A stretch of DNA of 64,000 nucleotides, taken from Petrachloros mirabilis ULC683. GTDB taxonomy: Bacteria; Cyanobacteriota; Cyanobacteriia; Thermosynechococcales; Thermosynechococcaceae. The notes beneath the pieces are model-generated. The model searched no databases. It saw nothing but the letters and a program-made list of their open reading frames with translations, and was not told where the DNA came from. Every line of letters begins with the position of its first letter. The stretch's first letter is position 1. Positions 1 to 8,270 of this stretch are shown here, one piece after another. The translations under genes and the position numbers were made by a program. Location of the stretch: assembly GCF_009939295.1 (NCBI RefSeq), contig NZ_WVIC01000027.1, forward strand, positions 1-64,000, in the 5' to 3' direction.

Positions 1-54
1 GGGGCGAGTGCAAAGATTTTGAATTTTTCAAGACTTGTGTGTACACGGTAGCCC
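1..54 (+). repeat. Right end of dispersed repeat (copy A), cut by window edge
   Basis: The first 54 bases match the right-hand end of the repeat family seen again at 7.5, 25.2, 49.0, 51.5 and 63.9 kb: a G-rich block, the small hairpin region around AAAGATTTTGAAT, then ACTTGTGTGTACACGGTAGCCC. The left part lies outside the window. Bases 55-243 carry the G/A-rich flank GGGAGAGGGCTAGGGTGAGGG that often accompanies the repeat; I see no gene before the glutaredoxin. Confidence 0.8.
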
Positions 55-243
55 ATCGGGAGAGGGCTAGGGTGAGGGCTTCCGAGGTTTTGGGCCGAGA
101 AGTTCTGTCAGTCAGCCAGCTTGACTCCAGCGGAAAGATCATCGAAACCAACTGCGAGGGAGTAGGTCTTTTTGGTTTCTGCTGTATCCTGAAGATTCTG
201 ATACCTTCGATTTGAGTGTCTTGAGGTTGGCAATCTGATCGCT

Positions 244-504
244 ATGGCAGCCAAAGTTGAAATTTATACCTGGGAATTTTGCCCCTTTTGTATACGGGCT
301 AAGTACTTGCTAACTCAAAAAGGCATTAAATTTATTGAGTACAAGATTGATGGCGATGAGAGGGCGCGGCAGTTGATGTCAGAGCGAGCCGAGGGGCGAC
401 GGTCACTGCCTCAAATTTTTATTGATGATCAGCCCATTGGAGGTTGTGATCAGCTTCAGGGGCTGGAAGCCCAAGGGCGACTGGATGCACTGCTGAAAAT
501 ATAA
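244..504 (+). CDS. grxC: Glutaredoxin 3 (GrxC type)
   Basis: Small cytosolic dithiol glutaredoxin that reduces protein disulfides and glutathione mixed disulfides at the expense of glutathione. At 86 residues it is the usual length for bacterial Grx3. The active site CPFC is at residues 13-16, followed by the cis-proline segment LPQIFID and the glutathione-binding GGCDQL turn (the family usually has GG-DD/DL). It lies 99 bases upstream of glutathione synthetase on the same strand, a common cyanobacterial pairing that puts the thiol cofactor and its user together. The ATG start gives a complete thioredoxin fold from the first strand. Confidence 0.95.
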   Translation: MAAKVEIYTWEFCPFCIRAKYLLTQKGIKFIEYKIDGDERARQLMSERAEGRRSLPQIFIDDQPIGGCDQLQGLEAQGRLDALLKI

Positions 505-603
505 CGATGCCATGGGGTCTGCACTGACTCCTATGGAAGAGAGAGGCTTCCAGGGGTTGTTAAAACTTGCCATAATTCAGATGAAGCGCTGAGAAGGTTG
601 GCC

Positions 604-1584
604 GTGAAGCTGGTATTTATCATTGATCCCATTGAACGGTTAGATCCTGGTCATGATACCAGTGTGGCGCTGATGGAGGCAGCCCAGGCTCATAACCATG
701 AGGTATGGGTGACACAAATTGAGCAGTTGCATGTGATTGAGGACAAAGCTTGGGCAACGGTGAGAGCGTTGGAGTTAAAGCCTGTAGAGCTGGCTGGAAA
801 CCAATGGGTAGCCGCTCCGGATTGGTATTGCCTGGGTGAACCCGAGCAAATACCGCTAGAGACCATGGATGCGGTATTTATGCGCAAAGATCCGCCGGTC
901 TCAACGGCCTATCTCTATGCCACCTATCTGTTGGACTATGTGGATCCAGCTAAGACGATGGTGATTAACCATCCCCAGGGGCTTCGAGCTGCCAATGAGA
1001 AGATGTATGCCCTTCAATTTCGAGAGGCGATTCCCGCTACCCTGGTTACCCAAGATAAAACTATCATCCGTGAGTTTGTGGATGCCAAGGGAATGGGAGT
1101 GCTCAAGCCACTGGGGGGTAAGGCAGGGGAGGGCATTTTGCTATTGCAGGTAGGGGATCGAAACTTAAATTCGCTGATCGAAATCAGCACGGAACGGGGG
1201 CAGGTGCCGGTGATGATCCAGGAATATTTGCCGGCTGCCCAAGAGGGGGATAAGCGCATTATTTTGCTCAATGGGGAACCCATTGGGGCGGTAAACCGCA
1301 TTCCTACAGGGCATGAGTTTCGTGGCAATATGGCCACGGGGGGGCGGGTGGTCTCTGCCCATCTGACGGATCGAGAGGAACTCATTTGTGCCCAGCTCGC
1401 GCCAACGCTCAGGCGGGAAGGCTTAACTTTTGTGGGCATTGATGTGATCGGGGGCTACTTGACTGAGGTGAATGTGACCAGTCCCACGGGTGTGCGGGAA
1501 ATTGACCGCTTAGATGGCACCCAATTGGGTCATCGTGTCATGCAGTGGCTTGAACAAGCACGACGAGGATACATACACGTTTAA
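604..1584 (+). CDS. gshB: Glutathione synthetase
   Basis: ATP-grasp ligase that joins gamma-glutamylcysteine to glycine, the second step of glutathione synthesis. The protein opens with KLVFIIDPIERL, the typical GshB N-terminal strand, and contains the ATP-grasp core (KPLGGKAGEGILLL, about residues 160-175) and the C-terminal loop NVTSPTGVREIDR that binds ATP-magnesium and substrate. I chose the GTG at 604 because GAGAAGG lies six bases upstream (591-597) and the first residues then match the family; the TTG at 598 is too close to that site. The stop codon overlaps the galE start (TAATG), suggesting translational coupling. Confidence 0.93.
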   Translation: MKLVFIIDPIERLDPGHDTSVALMEAAQAHNHEVWVTQIEQLHVIEDKAWATVRALELKPVELAGNQWVAAPDWYCLGEPEQIPLETMDAVFMRKDPPVSTAYLYATYLLDYVDPAKTMVINHPQGLRAANEKMYALQFREAIPATLVTQDKTIIREFVDAKGMGVLKPLGGKAGEGILLLQVGDRNLNSLIEISTERGQVPVMIQEYLPAAQEGDKRIILLNGEPIGAVNRIPTGHEFRGNMATGGRVVSAHLTDREELICAQLAPTLRREGLTFVGIDVIGGYLTEVNVTSPTGVREIDRLDGTQLGHRVMQWLEQARRGYIHV

Positions 1585-2588
1585 TGGCACGCTTAATGGA
1601 TATGCCGACAGTTCTGGTCACGGGTGGTGCGGGCTATATTGGTGCCCACACGGTTCTAGCCCTGAAAGGGGCGGGCTACCCGGTGGTGATTTTAGACAAC
1701 TTGGTCTATGGCCACCGAGACCTAGTGGAGCAGGTCTTAGATGTGGATCTGATCGAGGGAGATATTTGCGATCGCACCCTCCTGAATCAAATCTTTACCC
1801 AGTACGACATTCAAGCCGTCATCCACTTTGCTGCCTACGCCTACGTGGGCGAATCCGTCGAAAATCCCGCCAAATACTACCGCAACAACGTCGCTGGCAC
1901 CCTCACCCTGCTGGAAGCCATGGTTGCCGCTGGCGTACAGTGCATGGTCTTTTCCTCCACCTGCGCCACCTATGGCAACCCCCATCAGATCCCTATTCCT
2001 GAAGATCACCCCCAAGAGCCCATCAACCCCTACGGCATGAGCAAACTGATGGTGGAGCAAATCCTCACAGACTTTGATCATGCCTATGGGCTACGTTCCG
2101 TCCGCTTTCGCTACTTCAACGCCGCCGGAGCCGATCCCGAGGGTCGTCTCGGTGAAGACCATGATCCTGAAACCCATCTGATTCCGCTGGTGTTGCTCAC
2201 CGCCCTAGGCAAACGTGAGCATATCTCGATTTTTGGCACCGACTACAAAACCCCAGATGGCACCTGTGTGCGGGACTACATTCACGTCACAGACCTAGCC
2301 CAAGCCCATGTTCTGGGATTAGAATACTTGTTGGATGGCGGCCAGCCCGAAGTGTTTAACCTAGGCAATGGCGACGGGTTTTCGGTGCGAGAAGTGATTG
2401 CAGCAGCTAAGACCGTAACCGAGCAGCCCATCCCCGTCGTTGAAGGGTATCGACGAGCCGGTGATCCACCCATTTTGATTGGTAGCGCCACCAAAGCCCG
2501 AAAAGTCCTAGGATGGGAACCCCAGTATGCTGAGCTAGAAGTAATTTTGGCCCATGCCTGGCGCTGGCATCAGCAACGACATGCTTAG
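1584..2588 (+). CDS. galE: UDP-glucose 4-epimerase
   Basis: Short-chain dehydrogenase/reductase that interconverts UDP-glucose and UDP-galactose using bound NAD, feeding cell-surface polysaccharide synthesis. Visible motifs are the Rossmann GGAGYIG (residues 14-20), the SST motif (124-126) and the catalytic Tyr150-x-x-x-Lys154 in YGMSK. At 334 residues it has the normal length. The ATG at 1584 overlaps the gshB stop and is preceded by GAGGA at 1565-1569; in-frame ATGs at 1596 and 1602 would trim the leader to the family norm, so the exact start is uncertain. The downstream transketolase-like gene follows closely. Confidence 0.95.
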   Translation: MARLMDMPTVLVTGGAGYIGAHTVLALKGAGYPVVILDNLVYGHRDLVEQVLDVDLIEGDICDRTLLNQIFTQYDIQAVIHFAAYAYVGESVENPAKYYRNNVAGTLTLLEAMVAAGVQCMVFSSTCATYGNPHQIPIPEDHPQEPINPYGMSKLMVEQILTDFDHAYGLRSVRFRYFNAAGADPEGRLGEDHDPETHLIPLVLLTALGKREHISIFGTDYKTPDGTCVRDYIHVTDLAQAHVLGLEYLLDGGQPEVFNLGNGDGFSVREVIAAAKTVTEQPIPVVEGYRRAGDPPILIGSATKARKVLGWEPQYAELEVILAHAWRWHQQRHA

Positions 2589-2686
2589 GGGTGGATGTGG
2601 CTCAGTGGGAACAGAAGCCGTCTATGATCATCACAGATCGCGCCCAACCAACGCGCCTGGATTCTGAACTGCCTTTGAGGATATTC

Positions 2687-4597
2687 ATGACTTCATCAAC
2701 CGCCTTTCCCATTGATCTGTCAGCTTATCAACCGCTGACCCTAGACCCCACAGTGCCCACACTCACCAGTGAGCAGCGGCAAGCCCTCCAGGCCAATATT
2801 CAACTGTGTCGAGATGCCATTGTCTTTTTCACGGCAACCGGTGCCGCCCGAGGCGTGGGAGGACATACCGGCGGCCCCTACGACACGGTGCCGGAAGTGA
2901 TGATTTTAGATGCATTTTTCCGAGGTGCACCTGACAAATTTGTGCCCATTTTCTTTGATGAAGCAGGGCACCGAGTCGCCACTCAATACCTCATGGCTGC
3001 GATCTATGGTGACCTGCCCGTAGAGCAACTGGTGCATTACCGAGAAGCCCATGCCAAGCTTCCCGGCCACCCCGAACTGGGCTTAACCCCTGGGGTCAAA
3101 TTCAGCTCGGGTCGCCTAGGGCACCTATGGCCCTATGTCAATGGCGTGGCCTTAGCCAATCCGGGCAAAGCTGTTTTTTGTCTGGGCTCCGACGGCTCTC
3201 AGCAAGAGGGCAATGATGCTGAGGCCGCCCGTCTGGCCGTCTCTCAGGACATCAATGTCAAGCTCATTATTGATGACAACGATGTCACCATCGCCGGACA
3301 CCCCTCTGACTACATGCCGGGCTATGACCTCAAGAAAACCCTAGAAGGCCATGGCTTGACCGTTCTAGAAGGGGAGGGTGAAGATCTCGATGACCTTTAT
3401 CGCCGCCTTTGTCTAGCCGTGACCACCGATGGCCCAGTTGCGTTGATTAACAAGCGCAAAATGTGCCCTGGCATCGAAGGTTTAGAAGGCTCAGAACATG
3501 GCCATGACGTGATTCCCCTGAAGCTGGCTCTGCAATACCTGGAAGCCCGTCAGCGACCCGAAGCCGTAGCCTTCTTGAACAATATTCAAAAGCCCAAGCA
3601 AGACCACACCTTTTACGGATCGGGGGATACGCTTGGCTCTAATCGCAACGTCTTTGGCGAAACCCTTGTTTCGGTGCTGGAGCGGATGAGCGCTGAAGAT
3701 CGCAAAGCCAAGGTGCTTTGTATTGACAGCGATCTAGAAGGTTCCTGTGGCCTGAAAGCGGTTCGGAGTGCCTGTCCTGAAATCTATGTGTGCGCTGGAA
3801 TTATGGAGCGAGGCAACTTCTCTGCCGCCGCCGGATTTGGCATGGCCGCAGGCAAGCAAGGCATCTTTGGCACCTTCAGTGCCTTTCTGGAGATGTGCAT
3901 TTCTGAAATTACGATGGCGCGCCTGAATCGCTCGAACGTGCTCTGTCACTTTTCCCATGCCGGTATTGACGACATGGCCGACAACACCTGCCACTTCGGG
4001 CTGAACAACATGTTTGCCGACAACGGCCTCGAAGATGGTTACGAGACCCGCCTCTACTTCCCCGCCGACGCCAACCAAATGAGCGCCTGTGTCGAAGCTG
4101 TTTTTGATCAGCCTGGACTGCGGTTTATTTACTCCACCCGCTCCAAGGTGCCTAATATTCTCAACAGTGATGGCCAAGATTTCTTTGGCGATGGCTATAC
4201 CTTTGTCCCTGGCAAAGATGAAGTGATTCGTGAAGGCACTGCGGGCTATATTGTCAGCTTTGGGGAAGCGCTGTACCGGTCACTCGATGCAGTCGAGCGA
4301 CTTAAGCAAGAAGGCATTGATGTGGGCTTAATTAACAAATCCACCCTTAACGTTGTCGATGAGCCCATGCTGGCCAAACTGGGACAAGCGCCCTTTGTGA
4401 TGGTTGTCGAAGCCTTTAACCGTCGCACTGGCCTGGGGAGTCGTTTGGGCTCCTGGTTACTTGAGCGCGGCTATACCCCCCGCTATAACTACCTGGCAAC
4501 CCATAAAGAGGGTTGCGGAGGGCTCTGGGAGCAGTTTCCCCATCAAGGCATTGATACGTTTGGCATTATGAAACAAGTTAAGGCGTTGGTTGCTTAG
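2687..4597 (+). CDS. Atypical transketolase-like thiamine-diphosphate enzyme
   Basis: Predicted 636-residue protein with transketolase architecture: an N-terminal thiamine-diphosphate binding half (GSDGSQQEGNDAEA, then DDNDVTIAGH, matching the metal/TPP motif and the D-x-N-x-x-x-I-x-G signature), a central pyrimidine-binding domain and a C-terminal domain. The sequence departs clearly from standard TktA; for example the substrate-binding HTGGPYDTVPEV region and a His/Cys-rich central domain are divergent. I placed the start at ATG 2687, preceded by GAGGA at 2677-2681; a GTG at 2591 would add 32 residues of unlikely sequence. It probably transfers two-carbon units, but its substrate is unknown. 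It follows galE by 98 bases. Confidence 0.75.
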   Translation: MTSSTAFPIDLSAYQPLTLDPTVPTLTSEQRQALQANIQLCRDAIVFFTATGAARGVGGHTGGPYDTVPEVMILDAFFRGAPDKFVPIFFDEAGHRVATQYLMAAIYGDLPVEQLVHYREAHAKLPGHPELGLTPGVKFSSGRLGHLWPYVNGVALANPGKAVFCLGSDGSQQEGNDAEAARLAVSQDINVKLIIDDNDVTIAGHPSDYMPGYDLKKTLEGHGLTVLEGEGEDLDDLYRRLCLAVTTDGPVALINKRKMCPGIEGLEGSEHGHDVIPLKLALQYLEARQRPEAVAFLNNIQKPKQDHTFYGSGDTLGSNRNVFGETLVSVLERMSAEDRKAKVLCIDSDLEGSCGLKAVRSACPEIYVCAGIMERGNFSAAAGFGMAAGKQGIFGTFSAFLEMCISEITMARLNRSNVLCHFSHAGIDDMADNTCHFGLNNMFADNGLEDGYETRLYFPADANQMSACVEAVFDQPGLRFIYSTRSKVPNILNSDGQDFFGDGYTFVPGKDEVIREGTAGYIVSFGEALYRSLDAVERLKQEGIDVGLINKSTLNVVDEPMLAKLGQAPFVMVVEAFNRRTGLGSRLGSWLLERGYTPRYNYLATHKEGCGGLWEQFPHQGIDTFGIMKQVKALVA

Positions 4598-4662
4598 GGA
4601 AGCCAGCCATTCTAGAATCGCATTCTTGTTCTGTAGCAATTGCTGAGTGCAGCTTGGTTGTT

Positions 4663-4690
4663 GGGGTGTGGGGTGTGGGGTGTGGGGTGT
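4663..4690 (+). repeat. Heptanucleotide tandem repeat, GGGGTGT x4
   Basis: Four perfect consecutive copies of the heptamer GGGGTGT lie in the 164-base gap between the transketolase-like gene and the FAD oxidoreductase gene. Short heptameric tandem repeats are familiar in cyanobacterial spacers. Four runs of four G separated by TGT could also fold as a G-quadruplex on this strand, about 70 bases before the next start codon. Confidence 0.9.
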
Positions 4691-4761
4691 GGCAGTGAGA
4701 GCCGCTTATCTTTGGCAGCATTCCATTCCAGGATGCTGGCTTGTTAGGGTAGGGGTTCACT

Positions 4762-5889
4762 ATGCCGATTCAGGTTGGGATTATTGGATGTGGTGTGGTG
4801 GGGGCTGCCATTGCCTACACCCTGAGCCAGATGCCTGGGGTCAAGGTTTGGGTATGGGACAGACGGTTGCCCCAGGCTTACGAGGCGACGGGGGCGGCAC
4901 TGGGGGTGCTGATGGCGGTCAGCAGCCCGAAGCTCAAAGGACGGCATCTCCAGCTACGGCTAGAAAGCCTGCGCCAGTATGAGGCTCTGATTCCACGGCT
5001 GCAGGCTCAGACCCACATTGAGATTCCCTATAACCGACAGGGTATCTTGAAGCTCTGTTTTAGTGTGGACGAACTCCAACGCTGGCAAGCTATCCAAGGG
5101 GTGCGGCAGCGCCAGGGCTTTGGCCTAGAAATCTGGAATGCTGTTCAACTCAGTGAGTTTTATCCAGAGCTGATGCAGGCTCGTTGCCTTGAACCACCCA
5201 TGGGGGTGCAAGGTGCCATTTATTCCCCCGATGATCGTCAGGTGGATCCGGTTGTCCTCACCCAGGCTCTTTTGGTGGGGGCTCAGCGCCAGGGTGCCCA
5301 AGTCCGGTTTGAGACGGAAATTCAAGCTTGGCGAGAGGAGCGGGGAGAAATGGGAGAAGGGAGCGATCGCACCTTAACCCACATTTGCACGCCCCAAGGT
5401 GACTATGCCCTCGACTGGTTAATTGTGGCAGCGGGGCTGGGTTCGGTGCCGTTGGCGGCGCAATGGCAGCATCCTGTGCCGATGGAGCCGGTGTTGGGAC
5501 AGGCTTTGCAGCTCCGCCTTCCCCGTCCCTGGCGTTACCCCCAGCCGGTGATCAGTGGAAATGATATTCACTTGGTGCCCTTGAACGCTCAGGAGCTCTG
5601 GGTCGGGGCAACTGTGGAATTTGCCGCCAATGCTGAAGTGCCCAGGGCGGATAGGCAAGCCCTTGAGCGTCTTTATCAGGGTGCGATCGCATTGTATCCT
5701 GACTTGGCAGAGGCTCAGATTCTCAAAACCTGGAGTGGTCACAGGCCACGGCCTGTGGGGCAAGCGGCCCCAGTCATTAAGCGGCTGTCTCCCTACGCCA
5801 ATGTTATATTGGCCAGCGGGCACTACCGCAACGGTGTCTTGCTAGCCCCGATCACAGCCACAAAAATTCAGCAATTTTTATGCCCATAA
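4762..5889 (+). CDS. FAD-dependent amino-acid oxidase family protein (ThiO/DAO-like)
   Basis: Predicted flavoprotein of the D-amino-acid oxidase/glycine oxidase family. The dinucleotide-binding motif GCGVVGAA is at residues 9-16, with the acidic strand end and RRLP segment that usually follow. The C-terminus carries GHRPRPVG and SGHYRNGVLLAP, close to the ThiO-type signature GH-RNGI-LAP that packs against the flavin. At 375 residues it is a full-length single-domain enzyme. Glycine oxidation for thiamine synthesis is one possibility, but no thiamine gene lies nearby, so the substrate is not assigned. It stands alone between two metabolic genes on the same strand. Confidence 0.8.
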   Translation: MPIQVGIIGCGVVGAAIAYTLSQMPGVKVWVWDRRLPQAYEATGAALGVLMAVSSPKLKGRHLQLRLESLRQYEALIPRLQAQTHIEIPYNRQGILKLCFSVDELQRWQAIQGVRQRQGFGLEIWNAVQLSEFYPELMQARCLEPPMGVQGAIYSPDDRQVDPVVLTQALLVGAQRQGAQVRFETEIQAWREERGEMGEGSDRTLTHICTPQGDYALDWLIVAAGLGSVPLAAQWQHPVPMEPVLGQALQLRLPRPWRYPQPVISGNDIHLVPLNAQELWVGATVEFAANAEVPRADRQALERLYQGAIALYPDLAEAQILKTWSGHRPRPVGQAAPVIKRLSPYANVILASGHYRNGVLLAPITATKIQQFLCP

Positions 5890-5996
5890 TGCGCTGAACT
5901 GGCTCCCAACCCATGCAAGAACCAGAGATACTTGTTAAGGAACTGGGCGACCTCTAAAGAAAGCCGCCCACCCGATTGTTGTCATGGATTTTCCCT

Positions 5997-7502
5997 ATGC
6001 CCTTTCCTCGCGCCAGTGGTCTGCTGCTTCACCCCACCTCCTTGCCGGGTCGCTTTGGCATTGGAGATCTAGGCCAAGCAGCCTATCAATTTGTAGACTT
6101 TATGGCAGAGAGTGGACAACAACTTTGGCAGGTGTTGCCCCTTGGCCCTACCAGTTTTGGGCACTCCCCATATATGTGCTACTCCGCCATGGCCGGCAAT
6201 CCGCTGCTGTTGAGCCTAGAGCACTTTCAAGAGCAGGACTTGCTTGGCGAAGCTGACCTCCAAATTGGGGTTGGCTTTCGCCCAGAGGTGGTGGCCTATG
6301 AACAAATGATGTCCATTAAGTGGTCACTCCTGCGCAAAGCCGCCCGCCAATTTCTGGCTCAAGACAGTGAGGACGATCAACAAGCCTTCGACGAGTTTTG
6401 TCAAACCCGTGCCCATTGGCTCAATGACTACGCCCTATTCATGGCGCTCAAAGATGCCCATGGGGGGGCAGGCTGGAACTACTGGGACGGTGCGATCGCC
6501 AAGCGAGACCCCACAGCACTTGACATTTGGCAACAAAAACTAATGGATGACATTGCCTTGCATAAAGTCTGGCAATTTCAATTTTTCCAGCAGTGGTCAA
6601 ACTTGCGGCAGTACGCCAACGACCATGGCATTCAAATTATTGGCGATATTCCCATTTATGTAGCTCATAACAGCGCGGATGTCTGGGCCAATCCCGAGCA
6701 ATTTCATTTAGATCCCATAACCGGTGAAGCCGCACTCATGGCTGGGGTTCCCCCCGATTACTTTAGCGACACAGGGCAGCTTTGGGGAAATCCCATTTAT
6801 AACTGGGCTCATATGCAGAACGATGGATTTCAATGGTGGCTCCATCGCTTCCGTACCATGCTGGAGTATGTCGATCTGATTCGTGTGGATCACTTTCGCG
6901 GCTTCCGGGCTTACTGGCAAGTGAAGCAGGGCGAGACCACAGCCATGAATGGAGAGTGGGTCAATGCCCCTGGAGATGAACTCTTTGAAACGATTCGCCA
7001 GGAATTTGGTAGCCTGCCCATTTTGGCAGAAGATTTGGGGGTGATTACGCCCGACGTGGAAGCCCTGCGGGATAAGTTTGAGTTTCCTGGCATGAAGATT
7101 CTCCACTTTGCCTTTGGCTCTGGCCCAGACAACCCCTATCTGCCCTATAACCTGAGTGCAAATTGCCTGGTCTATACCGGCACCCATGACAACAACACCA
7201 CTGTAGGCTGGTTTCACAGCCTATCAGAGGGTGAGCGTCAGATTGTTGAGGCTTACATCGGGGGCTTGTCGGCTGAGGGCATTCACTGGGACTTGATTCG
7301 ACTGGCACTCAGTACCGTGGCCAATCAGGTGATCATTCCGGTGCAAGATTTGTTGGGGCTCGATAGCGCGGCTCGGATGAATTTACCCAGCACCACTGGG
7401 GGAAATTGGTCGTGGCGCTATCCGCCCACTGCCCTGACAACAGCCATTGCCAATCGACTGCGGCACCTCACAGAACTCTATGGTCGTGGCCCTGCTCACT
7501 AG
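5997..7502 (+). CDS. malQ: 4-alpha-glucanotransferase (amylomaltase)
   Basis: GH77 enzyme that transfers alpha-1,4-glucan segments between maltooligosaccharides during glycogen breakdown. The N-terminus ASGLLLHPTSLPGRFGIGDLG is the classic GH77 opening. The catalytic residues are recognisable: the nucleophile Asp in RVDHFRGF (about residue 298), the acid/base Glu in LAEDLGVITP (about 345) and the third acidic residue in GTHDNNTT (about 398). I start at the ATG at 5997 because it directly precedes the conserved beginning; a TTG at 5976 adds seven extra residues. The length of 501 residues is standard. Confidence 0.96.
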   Translation: MPFPRASGLLLHPTSLPGRFGIGDLGQAAYQFVDFMAESGQQLWQVLPLGPTSFGHSPYMCYSAMAGNPLLLSLEHFQEQDLLGEADLQIGVGFRPEVVAYEQMMSIKWSLLRKAARQFLAQDSEDDQQAFDEFCQTRAHWLNDYALFMALKDAHGGAGWNYWDGAIAKRDPTALDIWQQKLMDDIALHKVWQFQFFQQWSNLRQYANDHGIQIIGDIPIYVAHNSADVWANPEQFHLDPITGEAALMAGVPPDYFSDTGQLWGNPIYNWAHMQNDGFQWWLHRFRTMLEYVDLIRVDHFRGFRAYWQVKQGETTAMNGEWVNAPGDELFETIRQEFGSLPILAEDLGVITPDVEALRDKFEFPGMKILHFAFGSGPDNPYLPYNLSANCLVYTGTHDNNTTVGWFHSLSEGERQIVEAYIGGLSAEGIHWDLIRLALSTVANQVIIPVQDLLGLDSAARMNLPSTTGGNWSWRYPPTALTTAIANRLRHLTELYGRGPAH

Positions 7503-7538
7503 GGTATGGTCTCGACTCTGGCTTCCCTCTCCCGTTCT

Positions 7539-7744
7539 GGGCTACCGTGTATACATAAGTCTGAGAAAAACGATTTCACCCTGCATTCGCCCCCTACATC
7601 CCCCATTCTGGGGGACTGTGAGATATTCAGAACCCCCCAATTACGCCCTTCGGGCACGCTTCGCGAGGGGGGGCAGGGGGGCGAGTGTAAGGATGTTAGA
7701 GGCTTTTAAATCATCTTTTTAGATTTGTGTGTACACCGTAGCCC
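7539..7744 (+). repeat. Full copy B of dispersed repeat with inverted ends
   Basis: A 206-bp non-coding element occupies most of the 346-base gap after malQ. Its ends are inverted: the left begins GGGCTACCGTGTATACATAAG and the right, read on the other strand, begins GGGCTACGGTGTACACACAA. Inside are CCCCCATTCTGGGGG and a C6-AATT...G-run palindrome that is interrupted by a 24-base insert (ACGCCCTTCGGGCACG...). Copy H at the right edge of the window is nearly the same sequence in inverted orientation. The flanks also carry CCCTCTCCC/GGGAGAGGGG inverted repeats. No coding potential is visible, so it is best seen as a MITE-like or REP-like element. Confidence 0.85.
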
Positions 7745-7848
7745 TCTCTGGGAGAGGGGTTGGGGATGTAGAGCTTTGCTCTTCTCGCAGAGTGGGTCTT
7801 AAAGATTTGCCAGCCAATCAGGTCTCCCTCAAAGCACCGACAGAGCAT

Positions 7849-8112
7849 TTAGGAGGCTATGGGGTGATCAATGGGGTGATCAATGACAGCGGGGTTGACG
7901 CTGAGTGGATCTCGAATCAGAGATTGGTTTTCGAGCCAATCATAGATTTGATCTAACTGGTGAAGGGTCACCAGACCGTTTTGCCACAGCAGAACCGGCA
8001 ACTGGGTCAAAGATGGATTGCGATGGCGCAGGACAACTGCGATCGCAGCCTCAGAGATTGCCAAGTCATGCCGCAAAAACTCTAAAAATTGAATGTTTAT
8101 TACGGATCGCAT
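7849..8112 (-). CDS. DUF2949-like small cyanobacterial protein
   Basis: An 87-residue protein with the pattern QFLEFLRHDLAISEAAI...LPVLLWQNGLVTLHQLDQIYDWLE, which matches what I know of the cyanobacteria-restricted DUF2949 family. Its function is unknown. The C-terminal tail is unusual: a 12-bp tandem duplication in the DNA (GGGGTGATCAAT twice on the + strand, at 7860-7883) gives the repeated peptide DHPIDHPI just before the stop. It stands alone downstream of the signalling block on the same strand, and its 3' end approaches repeat copy B. Confidence 0.7.
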   Translation of the reverse strand: MRSVINIQFLEFLRHDLAISEAAIAVVLRHRNPSLTQLPVLLWQNGLVTLHQLDQIYDWLENQSLIRDPLSVNPAVIDHPIDHPIAS

Positions 8113-8270
8113 GATTTTAAAGTGAGTGATTCAGATGTAATGTTATAAGTTTCCATATCCTACGCCCTGTTGAGGCAATTCAACTGGAAGAGACTATTAA
8201 TCTTTACCAAAGAATTCTGACAACCGATTTTGGCAGCCCCTCCCCCAGCCATGACCCCGCAAATTTGACC

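Noticed and set aside
1514-2002. A 162-residue + strand frame over the gshB/galE junction
   Set aside because: It runs across two well-supported genes in another frame and its composition is that of a shadow frame.
7447-7722. Short frames over repeat copy B
   Set aside because: They translate the C-rich/G-rich repeat and have no protein-like composition; equivalent frames recur wherever the repeat occurs.
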